A stretch of 64,000 nucleotides of DNA from Echinarachnius parma (taxonomy: Eukaryota; Echinodermata; Echinoidea; Clypeasteroida; Echinarachniidae), in contig JBAMJV010003381.1 of NCBI GenBank assembly GCA_037951105.1, forward strand, positions 1 through 64,000, in the 5' to 3' direction. The notes beneath the pieces were generated by a model. It saw nothing but the letters and a program-made list of their open reading frames with translations, had not been told where the DNA came from and did not search any database. Shown piece after piece: positions 9,490 through 20,206 of this stretch; position 1 is the first letter of the stretch, and every line of letters begins with the position of its first letter. The position numbers and the translations under genes were made by a program.

Positions 9490-12414
9490 TTACGCAAGCG
9501 CCAATTTACGTGAGCTTTCATGAATTGCATATAGTATATCTACAAACTGTTGGGTCACGTAACCCAACACTTCGTAGATTTGGGTGACCTGTTTCACAAA
9601 AGGTACAGAACCTTCTTGTGACGTGACGTGAACGTGACTTGACGTGACTTGCTTGAATACCATTTGCTGAACCTTCTCTGTGCCAACTGCAACATGACCG
9701 ATACAGTCAGCGTGAGCGCATACTGTTTTTGCATGTCCCAATTGAATGCGTTCAAGATCAAACCCGGAAAACTTGAGTTCTTCCTCAAGCGATTTCAACT
9801 TCTTGTTTTCCTGAATGATGTCATGTTTTGCCTCTTCAGCTGCTTGCACGTTTTGTTCGATCATTCTGGCGACTTCTGCCAAAGGTTTGCTCATAGCCAC
9901 GATGATTCGACGAGCCTCATTCATGCTCAAAATGTCTCTTATTTTATGTGGCTTTAATTCAGTCTTGATGTGGTAAAAGAGACGCCTGGTCTCTCCACTT
10001 GATTTGTCCCAACTTTTAGCGTACGTGTCGATGTCTGTGGCACTAAATTGTACACCATTTCTAAGGCAGGCCAAAAAGCGAAAAGGCTCATTATCAAAGC
10101 AAAAGCAGTTGTGCTTTGTAGCTTGAATTCCCACTTCTCTCTCACGTAACTCTTTATTGAGTGCAGGTAGGGTGTCTCCGGGCGGGTAGAATGTTGCACG
10201 GGCATTCGTGAAACAGAACACAATGTTGTGCTTTGCTGAGGAATGCAACTGTGCTAATAACCCTTGGATGCAAAAGCGGAACATTGCCGTTAGGCGTGCG
10301 TTATTAGGCTTCAGAAGTATGCACACAGCATGGATTTCATCGTAGTGCGTGAGATATGACAAAATATTGTCCACGTTCTTCTTGTCTTGCTCTATGCCTT
10401 CACTATCCCCTATACCGGGTGTGTCAATCAAACGAACTATCGTGTCATTAATGAAAAATACGTATGCTTGTGTATCTTTCGTTGCAGACTTCCCAGCTTC
10501 CTGTACTTCATTAGGGTCGGGTTCTCCAACCTGTATCTCCTTCTCTTGTCCTTCTTGTGTGAAGGTGAAAGAGGATGGAATCAAAACCGGGAAATCAGGA
10601 GAATGCATGGCTTCATTCAGATCTTCATGGTACAGGTAATTCTGAAAACCATTGATCCATGTGGATTTACCCACTCCGGTTTCACCCATGATCAGGATGT
10701 TAATTTCCTGCATTGCACAATGTTGTGACAGCTCGGCATGTAGGAACTCTTCTGGATATCGGACAAAATGCAAATCATGGTTCTCGTCGTTACAACGAGA
10801 CGTTGCATTTATTGGTTTCGATTGACCACATTTGCAGTAAAACAATTTGCTCGATATTCCATACTCAACTATTTCCATACACTTCTGACATCTCCAGTTG
10901 ACAGGGTCACCCACACATTGGCCACTGCCTGATACGGCATTCGGGCATCTTATTTTGACATTTGTTCTATCGCTTGGTTTCTGTAGGTAGATGTCGGGTG
11001 TTTGCATTTGCATAAGGCACATGTCCAGGTATTTACCTCTGTTGATGAACACGTCCTCGCATTTACAATAACCATTGTTGTACTGACATATGGTTGTTCT
11101 TTTCAAAATTGTATTCCACTGTTGCGTGGCTATTTCCTGGTCTATTACAACGAAAGCATACCCTTTCTCTTTACCATGTGTTGCATGTAGTCGCAAAAAG
11201 AATGTCCTGTTTTTGTCATGATTGTTTGTTGCTACGATCTGACAAGGTATGTACAATCGAAAAACAGTATTTTCCCCGTAGTCAACCATTTGGTCATCCT
11301 TTCCCATGTAAGTGATACCTTTGCTTCTCCAGGATCTGATCATATGAGCTTTGTATAAAGCCCTCTTGCACTTTTCAATGTCATCATTGAATTTCGAGGC
11401 TGATATCTCCTCAGGTGCTTGTTCGCCTAGGAATTTGTCAAGAGCGGATTCATCGCCAGACCCTGACCTTACAAGCATAACCAAAGATCGTAAGTCAGCT
11501 CTGACAAGAGATTCTTGGGAGGTTACCTTGCCCAAAATATTGCCAATGGTCGCGATTAAATGGTCAGGGATGAATGCGGCATTTGCACGAATGTCATGAT
11601 TAAGGTCATGAAGAGTTTGTCTCTTGTGTTTGATTCTGTCCAAAACGTCTGCGCACCTGCTTACTGTACCTTCATTCAATTCTTTGTATTGAATGTCGAG
11701 CTTTATTTCTGATTTACACATTTTTGCGATATTTTCTATCGGCATCATATGGTACGTTAGAGGAACCCCTTTACCGTCATTTGTTTGTTCAACTAGTTTT
11801 GGTAGATTTTGTGCCAGGTCTACAGCGCCCTCGAAAGTGACTGGAAGAGCTTTGTTAGGATTTGATACATCAACTTTGCAACGCAAGGAAAACTTCATGC
11901 CATGTTCGTTTTGTTTGCTTACATTTGATCCCTCTGCACATCCCTTTCCAATTTGAAACCTTAATTTCTTTATTTCACAATTCAAAGCCCCTTCCACTTT
12001 AGTAGCATCTTCATTTTCAATATTTTCACACTCGCACGTAATCGCACAGACTGCACCCCAATCAATACCGACAACGACGTGAGTTGCGTCAGGGTTCTTG
12101 TCTGTTAAGATGTCCATGTCGATCTTCTTCTTGTTATGACGAACCATTAACTCCTCATTCACAGTTCTAAATTTGCAGACACAACTCATGCTCTGGGCCT
12201 TGGAGCATTGTCTTTCTTCTGCAAGGTAAGCTGCTGACCCCGTCAACTTAACCATACCAGCCAGCAAACTTACCTGCAGTTCTGGTTCTACGTCGAGCTT
12301 GTTGCACTTCTCTTGTATGTTGTCCGACATTACCAGCTCTATTGACGAATCACCGAGATCCATGGTGTCCACTGCGTCGTCATAATCAAGTCCTGATGCA
12401 AATAGCGTGTCATG
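9490..12414 (-). CDS. SNTX-like domain / GTPase protein, main part of exon 2
   Basis: 974 residues to an in-frame stop at 9490. Of these, those read below 9650 come from the inserted FB-A element. The open frame extends up to 12489, but 12415-12420 reads TTACAG on the minus strand behind a pyrimidine run, so the exon starts at 12414, phase 0; the 25 residues before it are intron. With exon 1, approximate order is: SNTX/MACPF-like N-terminal domain (to about 300, with THVVVGIDWGA near 143), helical segment (300-400), Cys-rich zinc region (474-575), GTPase domain with G1 GETGVGKS at 610-617, G3 DTPGIGD at 697-703 and G4 TNAR near 769, then a coiled coil (888-911) and a Cys pair (KTVCAHADC). The domain order is known in invertebrate proteins often named stonustoxin- or verrucotoxin-like after their N-terminal fold. 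A GTP-dependent, probably defence-related intracellular role is an inference. The family's C-terminal zinc ribbon is displaced to 1936-2740. Confidence 0.9.
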   Translation of the reverse strand, partial: HDTLFASGLDYDDAVDTMDLGDSSIELVMSDNIQEKCNKLDVEPELQVSLLAGMVKLTGSAAYLAEERQCSKAQSMSCVCKFRTVNEELMVRHNKKKIDMDILTDKNPDATHVVVGIDWGAVCAITCECENIENEDATKVEGALNCEIKKLRFQIGKGCAEGSNVSKQNEHGMKFSLRCKVDVSNPNKALPVTFEGAVDLAQNLPKLVEQTNDGKGVPLTYHMMPIENIAKMCKSEIKLDIQYKELNEGTVSRCADVLDRIKHKRQTLHDLNHDIRANAAFIPDHLIATIGNILGKVTSQESLVRADLRSLVMLVRSGSGDESALDKFLGEQAPEEISASKFNDDIEKCKRALYKAHMIRSWRSKGITYMGKDDQMVDYGENTVFRLYIPCQIVATNNHDKNRTFFLRLHATHGKEKGYAFVVIDQEIATQQWNTILKRTTICQYNNGYCKCEDVFINRGKYLDMCLMQMQTPDIYLQKPSDRTNVKIRCPNAVSGSGQCVGDPVNWRCQKCMEIVEYGISSKLFYCKCGQSKPINATSRCNDENHDLHFVRYPEEFLHAELSQHCAMQEINILIMGETGVGKSTWINGFQNYLYHEDLNEAMHSPDFPVLIPSSFTFTQEGQEKEIQVGEPDPNEVQEAGKSATKDTQAYVFFINDTIVRLIDTPGIGDSEGIEQDKKNVDNILSYLTHYDEIHAVCILLKPNNARLTAMFRFCIQGLLAQLHSSAKHNIVFCFTNARATFYPPGDTLPALNKELREREVGIQATKHNCFCFDNEPFRFLACLRNGVQFSATDIDTYAKSWDKSSGETRRLFYHIKTELKPHKIRDILSMNEARRIIVAMSKPLAEVARMIEQNVQAAEEAKHDIIQENKKLKSLEEELKFSGFDLERIQLGHAKTVCAHADCIGHVAVGTEKVQQMVFKQVTSSHVHVTSQEGSVPFVKQVTQIYEVLGYVTQQFVDILYAIHESSRKLALA

Positions 12415-14626
12415 CTGTAAAGAAAATGTACATCTTTCATAAGTATAATACTTTATGACAACGCCTGAAGAAAGAGAATAAATAACCAATCATGTATCGT
12501 TTCATGATATCATGTATGTATCAAATAAAGTATTTGTATGAATGAGTTAAAGGGATCTAGTAAGATTGTCCAAATCCACAAACCTTAATTAGAAATATTG
12601 TGGTTTTCTCATACCGCGTTGTATTTGTATTAACAACAGAAGTATGGAACAGGTTTTGGTTTTTCAAATTTCCCTTTCGTTAGAAAGATATTTACAATGT
12701 AAGTGTTTTTTTATTGTTTTTACTACCCCCTGGATAGTCATAACTGTTCACCAAGCCAGTGCAATGAGTTAGGACAAATCATTTTGCATTTGTGCTTATT
12801 ACTTTGTCATATAACATCCATGGAACCTGACATTTTCACACAATATTTAGAGTACATATTAAATGACCAAAATATACATTTTACCAGCCGTTCATCACCT
12901 TCGGCACACGTCAACATACTCTGCTGCTCATGAAATTGGAATATTTTGTTAAGATCCAAACTTCATTTTTTTCCCCCTGTTTTTTGCGTCTAATGAATCA
13001 TTTTAGTCTACAAATAATGATTATATAATGTTTCCAAACAACCAATATACAATAAATGGTTGCATGGATTTGAATTAGTTAACTCCTAACGTGCCATGCT
13101 GTGCATGCACGCACAATAGAGTTCTTGACCATGTCCATTGTATTGTGCGGTTGCATATTGTGTACATAAGTGGCTTTATGGTATGTATGTGGCAGGCTTT
13201 GGGTTAAGTTAGCCTTTTGTTTTGAGCTTTGAAAGGCATGACCTTTGATGATTAGCCCCTTTCCCTCTCCAAAGCGTATTCCAACAAGTCATCATTATGT
13301 GTCATTTCTCAGAGTTGGCTGTATAAATTTCGACCAAAATTGGCACAAAGGCTCTCTAGGCCATACTCAGTCAAACTCCATTAGCATCACGCCAAACGAT
13401 GCTTTTGCTCCACCAGGAAGGGATGTCAACACGTGTTACAAGTCATGTCTACCCTGGTGTTATTTTGTAAAGATGGCAGTGATCAATCGGCTGATTTGAT
13501 CACTCTACTATTTTTAGCTAGCACATGGAATTGTGATTAGTGCTTCTTTTGTTAAATTAAAGAATCTATTCAGGCCAGTATCCCAGGCCGGTTGATGCAC
13601 AACTGTTGTGCCCCTTCTTTGAGTTTCCCAGGTTCATTCCAAGTGTGGCATGTTAGTTCTTTTGTTGTTTTTCGCTAGGTAACAGTCCTTACATTTATTG
13701 TTGCTGAGGGGAAGAACTTCTTTTCATGAAACTGTTGCTATTTTGTTGAATAGCTAGTGGGCAAATTTATTCAATTCCTGTGTTATTGTTATACTGTTGT
13801 TACCCAGGTGGGAGATTTCTTCTAAGGGGAATTAGAATTGGGAGATATGCTAATTTATAAAGTATTTTGTCCTCATGAGTGGAGTGGAAAATAATGGGCT
13901 TGGTGATGGTTAAAAGATCACTTGAATTTGAGAAGTCGAGAGGGGAAAACATAAAATCATCATGGTCTTGAATGTCTTGATAATTTAGTAATGTGCGTAG
14001 TGTCTACATGGCAGTAAGCAGCAGGGGTATAGTGATATTTGGCGGCCATATTGAAAATAGGTGCGGCCATATGATTCAGCACTGTCACCAGCCACAATGT
14101 ATGCCTGGACAGGACATGCCTTCTCCTTGTTTATTCAGTCAACTGTAAGTGGATAATTTGCTTCTTATTAATATTCCTGTGAAATGATATAAGAAATAAA
14201 ATGTTTGTTGTATTTTGTTATTTGCAAAGTTCAAGTTAAAATAAGAGTTGAGAAATAAGATGAATAATTTGTGTGAGAACTATCAACCTAAATGGAACCA
14301 GTAATAATGAATGTTATAAAATTGATTATGAAGAATGAAGAATGTGAGAGTATATTTTAATTTAATAATTGATGTGTCAAACAAGCGATGTTTTAAATGT
14401 TCATATGACAGTTCTTTATTTTAAACATATAAAGAAATTGATATTCAGTAAATGTTACATCTCTTGTTTAATTACTTACTGAACATGTAAAATGATGTAT
14501 TGGATTAACAGTTCTATTATTGGTGTGAAATATTAATTGTGCTGTACTCCAGATAAATGAGTAAAAGCATAGAGCAGTTTTGGGTTTTTTTGCTTCGGTC
14601 TTTTATACCGATATATTTTGTAGATG

Positions 14627-14695
14627 GCGGTTCTCCCAGGGTTCTCCCAGGGTTCACGCAGGGTTCTCGCAGGATTCTCGCAGAGTTCACCTAGG
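14627..14695. repeat. 11-bp tandem repeat GGTTCTCGCAG
   Basis: About six imperfect copies of GGTTCTCCCAG/GGTTCTCGCAG in tandem. On the minus strand they are read as a short Glu-Asn-Pro/Arg-Thr repeat in a 90-residue open frame that shows no other sign of coding. Confidence 0.8.
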
Positions 14696-15204
14696 GCGCA
14701 CATCGGGTTCGTCTCGCGTTGAGCGTCGTTAACGTGGTCGACATCGGCAGGGCCGAGCAGCATCGCGGGTCCGACAGGATACGACAGCGCTCGTAGGCTA
14801 CGCAAGAAAGCACGCTTCCGACGACGTCTTCAGGCTCCACGGCACGACAAGTTTCGCGTAAAGTAGTGAGTAGCGATGAACTTTAATTAATTCTCCAATT
14901 GACAATCACGCTGTTCATATACCCAATATAACTCTAGAACTTACTGCATGTAACTGATATAATTACTCTCACAAATGATGAAACTTTAATACTGAAATTG
15001 ATTCCCATTCTTATGCTTAACGAAACAATGTAACTTCAATTGATTATTTGCATATTGTGTTCCAACTCATTATGTAATGTTACCTTGGATTTGATACTGT
15101 GAATTTCAAGGAAATTAAACTTTATTTCCCTGAATTTAAGTGTGATGTATTATTTTCTCCGAGTTGTTAGTAATAGTAATTAGTTTGTTTTAGTTTATCC
15201 CCTA

Positions 15205-17993
15205 CACACTAAGAAATCCGGGTTGAAATGGGGTGTACGATTCACAATATGGGGTGTACGATTACGCGAGCTCTCGTAAGGGTGTAGGGATTGTTCTTGA
15301 GCACCCCTGCGGGAGCACGTGAGGCGTGCACCCTTAGTACGCTATGCGTGCTCCTCGCCGCAGTCTCGATGAACGCCGTACAATAGATAATAATCGATTA
15401 TTATCGATGATTACCCAAAAGAGCATCCACTAACGCCACACTGAACCATTACAAAAATAATTTTAATTATTGTTGATATCACAAAAAGGATTAATTAGTT
15501 ATACTTTTGGGATACTTGAAACACAACTATCAACGCTAGCCAATAGCTGTATTGATTGATCAATCAACGATGAGTATTAATGGATCTATAAATTGTCTGC
15601 AACAGATAAGTTTAATTTATGATTATTAAATTTAAAGACTTCAATAAATACTCATATATATTTTTTCTAATGTCAGTTTTATTATCATTATGGTGTTAAT
15701 TAAATTATAGATCATTAATCCTGTTATATGTCACTAATATTTGAGGCAGTACTAATTATTGGCCATTATACAGTTGTGTTGGCGGTCTACGGTTAAGGTA
15801 CACAGTAAGAAAAAAGGTAAATAAATAAAGCAAAGTGCGAAATCCCGGCCGCCATTCTTAGGCTTGTTCTTATACCACGGTCCTACTGCAAATGTGGTTT
15901 TCTGCGATCCTCTATTAATATACCATTCATAAACTCTATGCCAAGATCAAATTTACGGTGCACCGCAATGAGTGTATAAGTTAATGGTTTTATAATGTAA
16001 ATGGGCCAACTGTTTTGTTTTATATTAAGTTGAAATTATTCAAATGGGTCTGAAAATGTGCCACAGCAAGGCCGTCCGCCAATTCCATTGTCCGAGAGAA
16101 ATAATTCACTCACATAAATACAAAATATGCATTGCGTCTTTTAATGCAACATTTTTTATTTACATCACTACTGTATGATTCCTGTTGTGAAATAATAGCT
16201 CATTATGCATGAAGGGATTTTAAAAATAGGGAAATTGAAATAAAGTACTACGAAAATATTTATAATTCACACTTAGTTTCGTTACAGCCCCTCTGACTGG
16301 TCATTTGCTTGATATGCCATCGCACACTAATGCGACGTCATTATTTCGATGCTCTAAAGACCAGTTCATGCGTAGCCTATCATCAATGGTTGCCATAGCA
16401 AGTTCAAAAGCTTTGTAGGCGTTTTGTCCGACACAGCAACAGCTGATTTGGGTACGACTTTGTCTACGTATTGAATCGCAATTGAATAGTTCGTCTCCAG
16501 GTTACTGCTGGACGGTCTATGGACTTGATTTGTTTGAATAACATTGTTTATGCAATTGGACCATCAAACCCAGGAGTATACACATTTTGTTAAAAAGAGA
16601 CAAGTCTTCTTATAATGATTTCTATATTGGGACACATACGGACACGCACAAAAGCAGTTTCGATTCAAAGATGCGTAATTATGCTGTTGGCACTTAAAAC
16701 AACTTGCTATTATAGAAAACCTGCAAGGTGTAAACCCTTTCAAAATCCACAGAATTACATACTTGCAGTTGATTATTCAACGAAGGAGCTGTTAGTCTTG
16801 CACTAAGTGTTAGACATTTGCAGTGCAAAACGGCGCATCTTGTGTTAGCATGAATATAACAATTTAATTTACAGTATCTGCATGTGTGTTGTTAAAATAA
16901 TTATAACGTCCCACATACATTTTGGCCCATCAGCTACACTGTCAAAATTAACTGTACAATTACATGTATATGTTTTTTGCCCTTGAATTACAACTTTTCA
17001 CCAGTTTTATCAATGTTACAGAACTTATCATGTAAAATAACATAAATTTTGTCAGATTATGGAAATTATGTTTAATTTACAAATAATATTATCTTCAAGA
17101 ACGGCATTGGTACACACGTAGGGTAAAAGAAGCTATACATATCCGCCTCAATCCCAGTAATTTCAACCGAGACAGCAGGCGATATCCCCGAATTTTTGAT
17201 GGGTACAATACGTCGCCATGACACTCCCCGACCGGCCGGCCCACACCGGTTGATTCCAACCAGCGGGCGAGCCGAGCTAGCGGCCCGTTGATTGGTTGAG
17301 CTCGTTATTGTTCCCGCCTAGCAAGCGAGCCGAGCCGAACCCGGTTTAGCACCCGTGTGCACCGGCCAATAGACTTTGTCCGTTATTGACCAATTAGGAA
17401 CGTACTCGCTCATGCGAGATAGGGTGGTTGGAGCCGCCCGAAGAGTATAAAACACGATTGCTTACATTAGATTATATCACTTGGCAAAGTGTTGCAGCGG
17501 CGCACGAAACGTCGTGATCTTTTAGATTCCTTGTTGACCATACATTGCGAGACAAACGAATATCACTAGCGATATTATTTTCGATAATATTATCTTCATT
17601 CATAACTATTAATAAACTGTTTTTCGTACTACCTACAACTTTCCCTGTTTTGTTTTCTCCAAAAAAATTGTTTGCATGGTTCTTTTTTTTTATTTACTCA
17701 CGACAATGTTCCTGTCAAAAAACGACAATTTCTTTTATTAAACAGTAACAATCCTGTTGAACTAGGCCTATGCTAACATCACATGCTGCTTCTTTTACTA
17801 CGCCAGTCTGTAAACAAAAAAAGGCAAACCTGTTAAAAACCATATACCTGTTTCTTGTAGACAGAATACGAATATACCGCTAAACCACACAATTTGCAGT
17901 TATTTGTAACTAGGGGTGCACAGTGTGCACCCCTGCCTGGGGTGTACGTCTGCACTCTTAGGGGTGCTTGTATAGGGACAATTTCTTAGTGTG
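15205..17993. mobile_element. TA-flanked TIR element CACACTAAGAAAT
   Basis: Ends CACACTAAGAAAT (15205) and ATTTCTTAGTGTG (to 17993) are perfect inverted repeats, flanked by TA at 15203-15204 and 17994-17995. Inside each end are further related words, GGGGTGTACG and AGCACCCCT on the left against GGGGTGTACG and AGGGGTGC on the right. At 2,789 bp it is large for a MITE but no transposase frame is present. TA duplication suggests Tc1/mariner-type integration; family not identified. Confidence 0.75.
17213..17460 (+). promoter_or_regulatory. GC-rich promoter-like segment with TATA box
   Basis: An isolated GC- and CpG-rich block (about 17215-17440) inside an AT-rich element. It contains several ATTGGTT/CCAAT-type words (for example 17289 and 17365) and is followed by TATAAAA at 17446-17452. 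This is the layout of a polymerase II promoter. No convincing coding sequence follows within the element, so what it would drive is unknown. Confidence 0.4.
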
Positions 17994-18343
17994 TAGACAA
18001 ACAAGCTAACCACATTCTTAACCGGCTGTGACAACAAGCAATGTCCACTATTTCGTTGGAACATCGCAGGTTATCATCAGACGTCATCGAGAGGAGGGTC
18101 AATTAAAGCTTTAGGAATCTCTAGGACGTCCACGATTGACCACTAGGATAGATGATCGCAAATTGCTTAACTTGTGCCGTAGAAACATTCGCCGTCTATG
18201 AAGAAGACACTATGGAATCAACCCTTTCGCCAAACTGTACATCAGAGATCGCTCAAACATGGTCACCGAGCAAGACACACTACCAAGTGTCCTCTCCAAA
18301 CTATGCGACCGAGATTTACCGCAAGTTCCTGGACTAGGGACCA

Positions 18344-20206
18344 GTGCCCATATTCATAAAACCCCGATAAGCTAGTTGGTTGATCAAATTACAATTTCGA
18401 TGTCCGCTAGGCTTGGCTGGTATTCACAAAAGGCCAATAGGCTAAATTCGCTATCGTAGTCAAGGCCTGGCCTAGCATGACAACCCGACATTGTTAGTCG
18501 AAATGCGAACAATTACAACAATAGATCTGCGGTGCCGACTAAATGCATTGAATTTTTTGTATGTGGTACCTTCTTTATAGAGCTTTGTTGGACTTACAAC
18601 AAAGGCGTGAAGTTGAATGACGACCTAACACCCAGCTAAATTTTTCTTATTCACCAAAGCCAGATAGGACAAATTTTAGCAACAACTGGACCAAAAATGT
18701 AGAGGTACTCTGTTGTACCTCTAAATTGCTAGCAAGTAACAATCTGCCCGGTTTTTGTCACTGCGTGAAGCGCGATCGTGAATATGGCACGGAGAATATT
18801 CGAGTTAGGTTGAATTAAGGCGTGTCATGCGTAGGGAGCGCGTTTTTCGTGATAGGAGAAACCCACTAGAAGTTTTTGATGATAGCAAATTATGAGGAGG
18901 GAGATGTATTTGTTTTGATATATTGGGGATCGTAATGACAAAATGTGCTTCCACGTGATTCCCGCACCCGCTCCCATAGAAGTATGACTCCAACACTGCC
19001 GTTGTAGAACTAGAAAGTAAACTGTATCGCGCGCAGTGACCGTACCCTGTACATTTTGTACATAAAACAATGGCGGGCTGACGGCCTTGTTTACAAGCAG
19101 TATTGAAAGGAGGAACTTCGTCACAAAACTGCATTGTGGGGAAATAATATGACGAAACAATAGGAATGTGCGTAAGGCGCGCACTTTACCAAGCGCACTC
19201 ACACTGTACATTTTCTATGGCAAAGATGTCATAAGCGCGTACATTTGTGATTTTGCGCGCGATGAATTTGTAAACAATTTTTGCCCTTGGCTGAGACAGT
19301 GATCCGTGTATGAAGGGCAACTCTTCTGCAAATATTGAGCAATCATAAACAGTATTTAACACAAAATGTAACTAAAAAAGTGGTCTTATTGATGGAGTAG
19401 AAAAGGGCAACACAAATTGATTAAGCTAGATAAAGAGGTGGTGAATATTTCACCGCTCAATGTGATGTATTTTATTATTTAATTCCAGATCAATTTCGAA
19501 ATACAGAGCCTGTCATACCTTTGATGACGTTTTGTGACGTTGCAAAACTGCTTCTAATCGCATACATGCCAAACCATCATGGCGGCTGAGTTTACCACCC
19601 CCCCCCCCCCTGCCCCCTCCCCCCTGTACGCACTTTCTGTACTGGTTGCATGTGGTTTAATGCAGCATACGCACCAGCATGAACCCCCAACCCCTTCCCT
19701 CTTGTGCGTATGTGTACTTTATAGATGGGCCTTAACAGGAAGAAAGTGGGACATTGCTTCTTTCACAAGTTTGAACTAACTGCGCATTTATGCGATGTTG
19801 CAATGTCAATTAAACTTGGAACAGATGGAACTGTTACCATGACAGCCACGATGAATAAATTAGGTCATCCGAGGTGTTAGCTTGTTATCGGTATGGTTAG
19901 AAGTGCTTCTTGAATTACGATTTAGCAACCCGCTACGAAGATTTAAAATGGCTATTGTATTACAATGCTTAGACGCTTGTTGATTGGTCGATATGGTAAG
20001 GGCATAGACAGCATGCAAAATCTACACACATTACTAAAGACATACCCATATGCACGTGTGTGTTGTGCACTGGTCTGTGAAAACAAAGGTAATCACCAAA
20101 GCGAGTTTCGTTTGTTCGCCGATACTTATCGTCCAACCAGGCATTTTGGCAAGGAGATAAGGCCTAGCTGACAGATAGGCTATCGGGCTTTTATGAATAT
20201 GGCCAC
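18344..20206. mobile_element. Foldback element FB-B, copy 2 (nested in FB-X)
   Basis: Ends GTGCCCATATTCATAAAACC (18344) and its complement ending GGCCAC at 20206. FB-X copy 2 reads through the empty site. It matches the copy at 4298-8287 in reverse orientation and lacks the FB-C insertion. A C tract near 19598-19625 corresponds to G tracts there. Minus-strand open frames at 18805-19211 have no recognisable domain. Confidence 0.85.

Larger units (their letters stand above)
2741..9649. mobile_element. Foldback transposon FB-A inserted in an exon
   Basis: The ends are inverted: AGTCACGTCA at 2741 and TGACTTGACGTGACT ending at 9649. Arms match inward: 2741-2850 against 9540-9649, about 3770-4297 against 8850-9380, and the continuation 8288-8515 against 8630-8856. 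After removal of the inner insertion (4298-8287) the element is one long palindrome of about 2.9 kb centred near 8570. The left arm has an extra piece (about 2900-3765, including a smaller repeat). No transposase frame is visible, so it is non-autonomous. Flanks GAAC/TTGC show no target duplication. Long-arm foldback elements (FB/Galileo in flies, TU in sea urchins) are the nearest known architecture; the superfamily is not resolved. Confidence 0.85.
13434..18033. mobile_element. LTR-like insertion into FB-X (TGTTACA...TGTGACA)
   Basis: FB-X copy 2 reads GTCAACAAGCAATG across this site, where copy 1 is interrupted. Left of the insert is ACACG and right is ACAAG, consistent with a 5-bp target duplication with one change, around TGTTACA...TGTGACA ends. 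An alternative boundary gives a perfect CAACA duplication. Minus the nested element (15205-17993) the insert is about 1.8 kb and has no coding frame. A long solo LTR fits the TG...CA ends and 5-bp duplication; this identity is an inference. Confidence 0.55.

Noticed and set aside
9490..9649. The C-terminal ~53 residues of the main open frame as native protein
   Set aside because: They are read from the terminal repeat of the FB-A transposon, which matches inverted 2741-2850; the native continuation is at 1936-2740.
9490..12414. Calling the gene a venom toxin
   Set aside because: Only the N-terminal domain resembles stonustoxin-type proteins; the same domain is widespread in non-venom GTPase fusions, there is no signal peptide, and the GTPase and zinc modules point to an intracellular protein.
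12415..12489. N-terminal 25 residues of the 999-residue open frame as protein start
   Set aside because: A good 3' splice site (TTTCTTTACAG) ends at 12415 and the residues before it do not fit the family; the real N-terminus is better supplied by 42957-43055.
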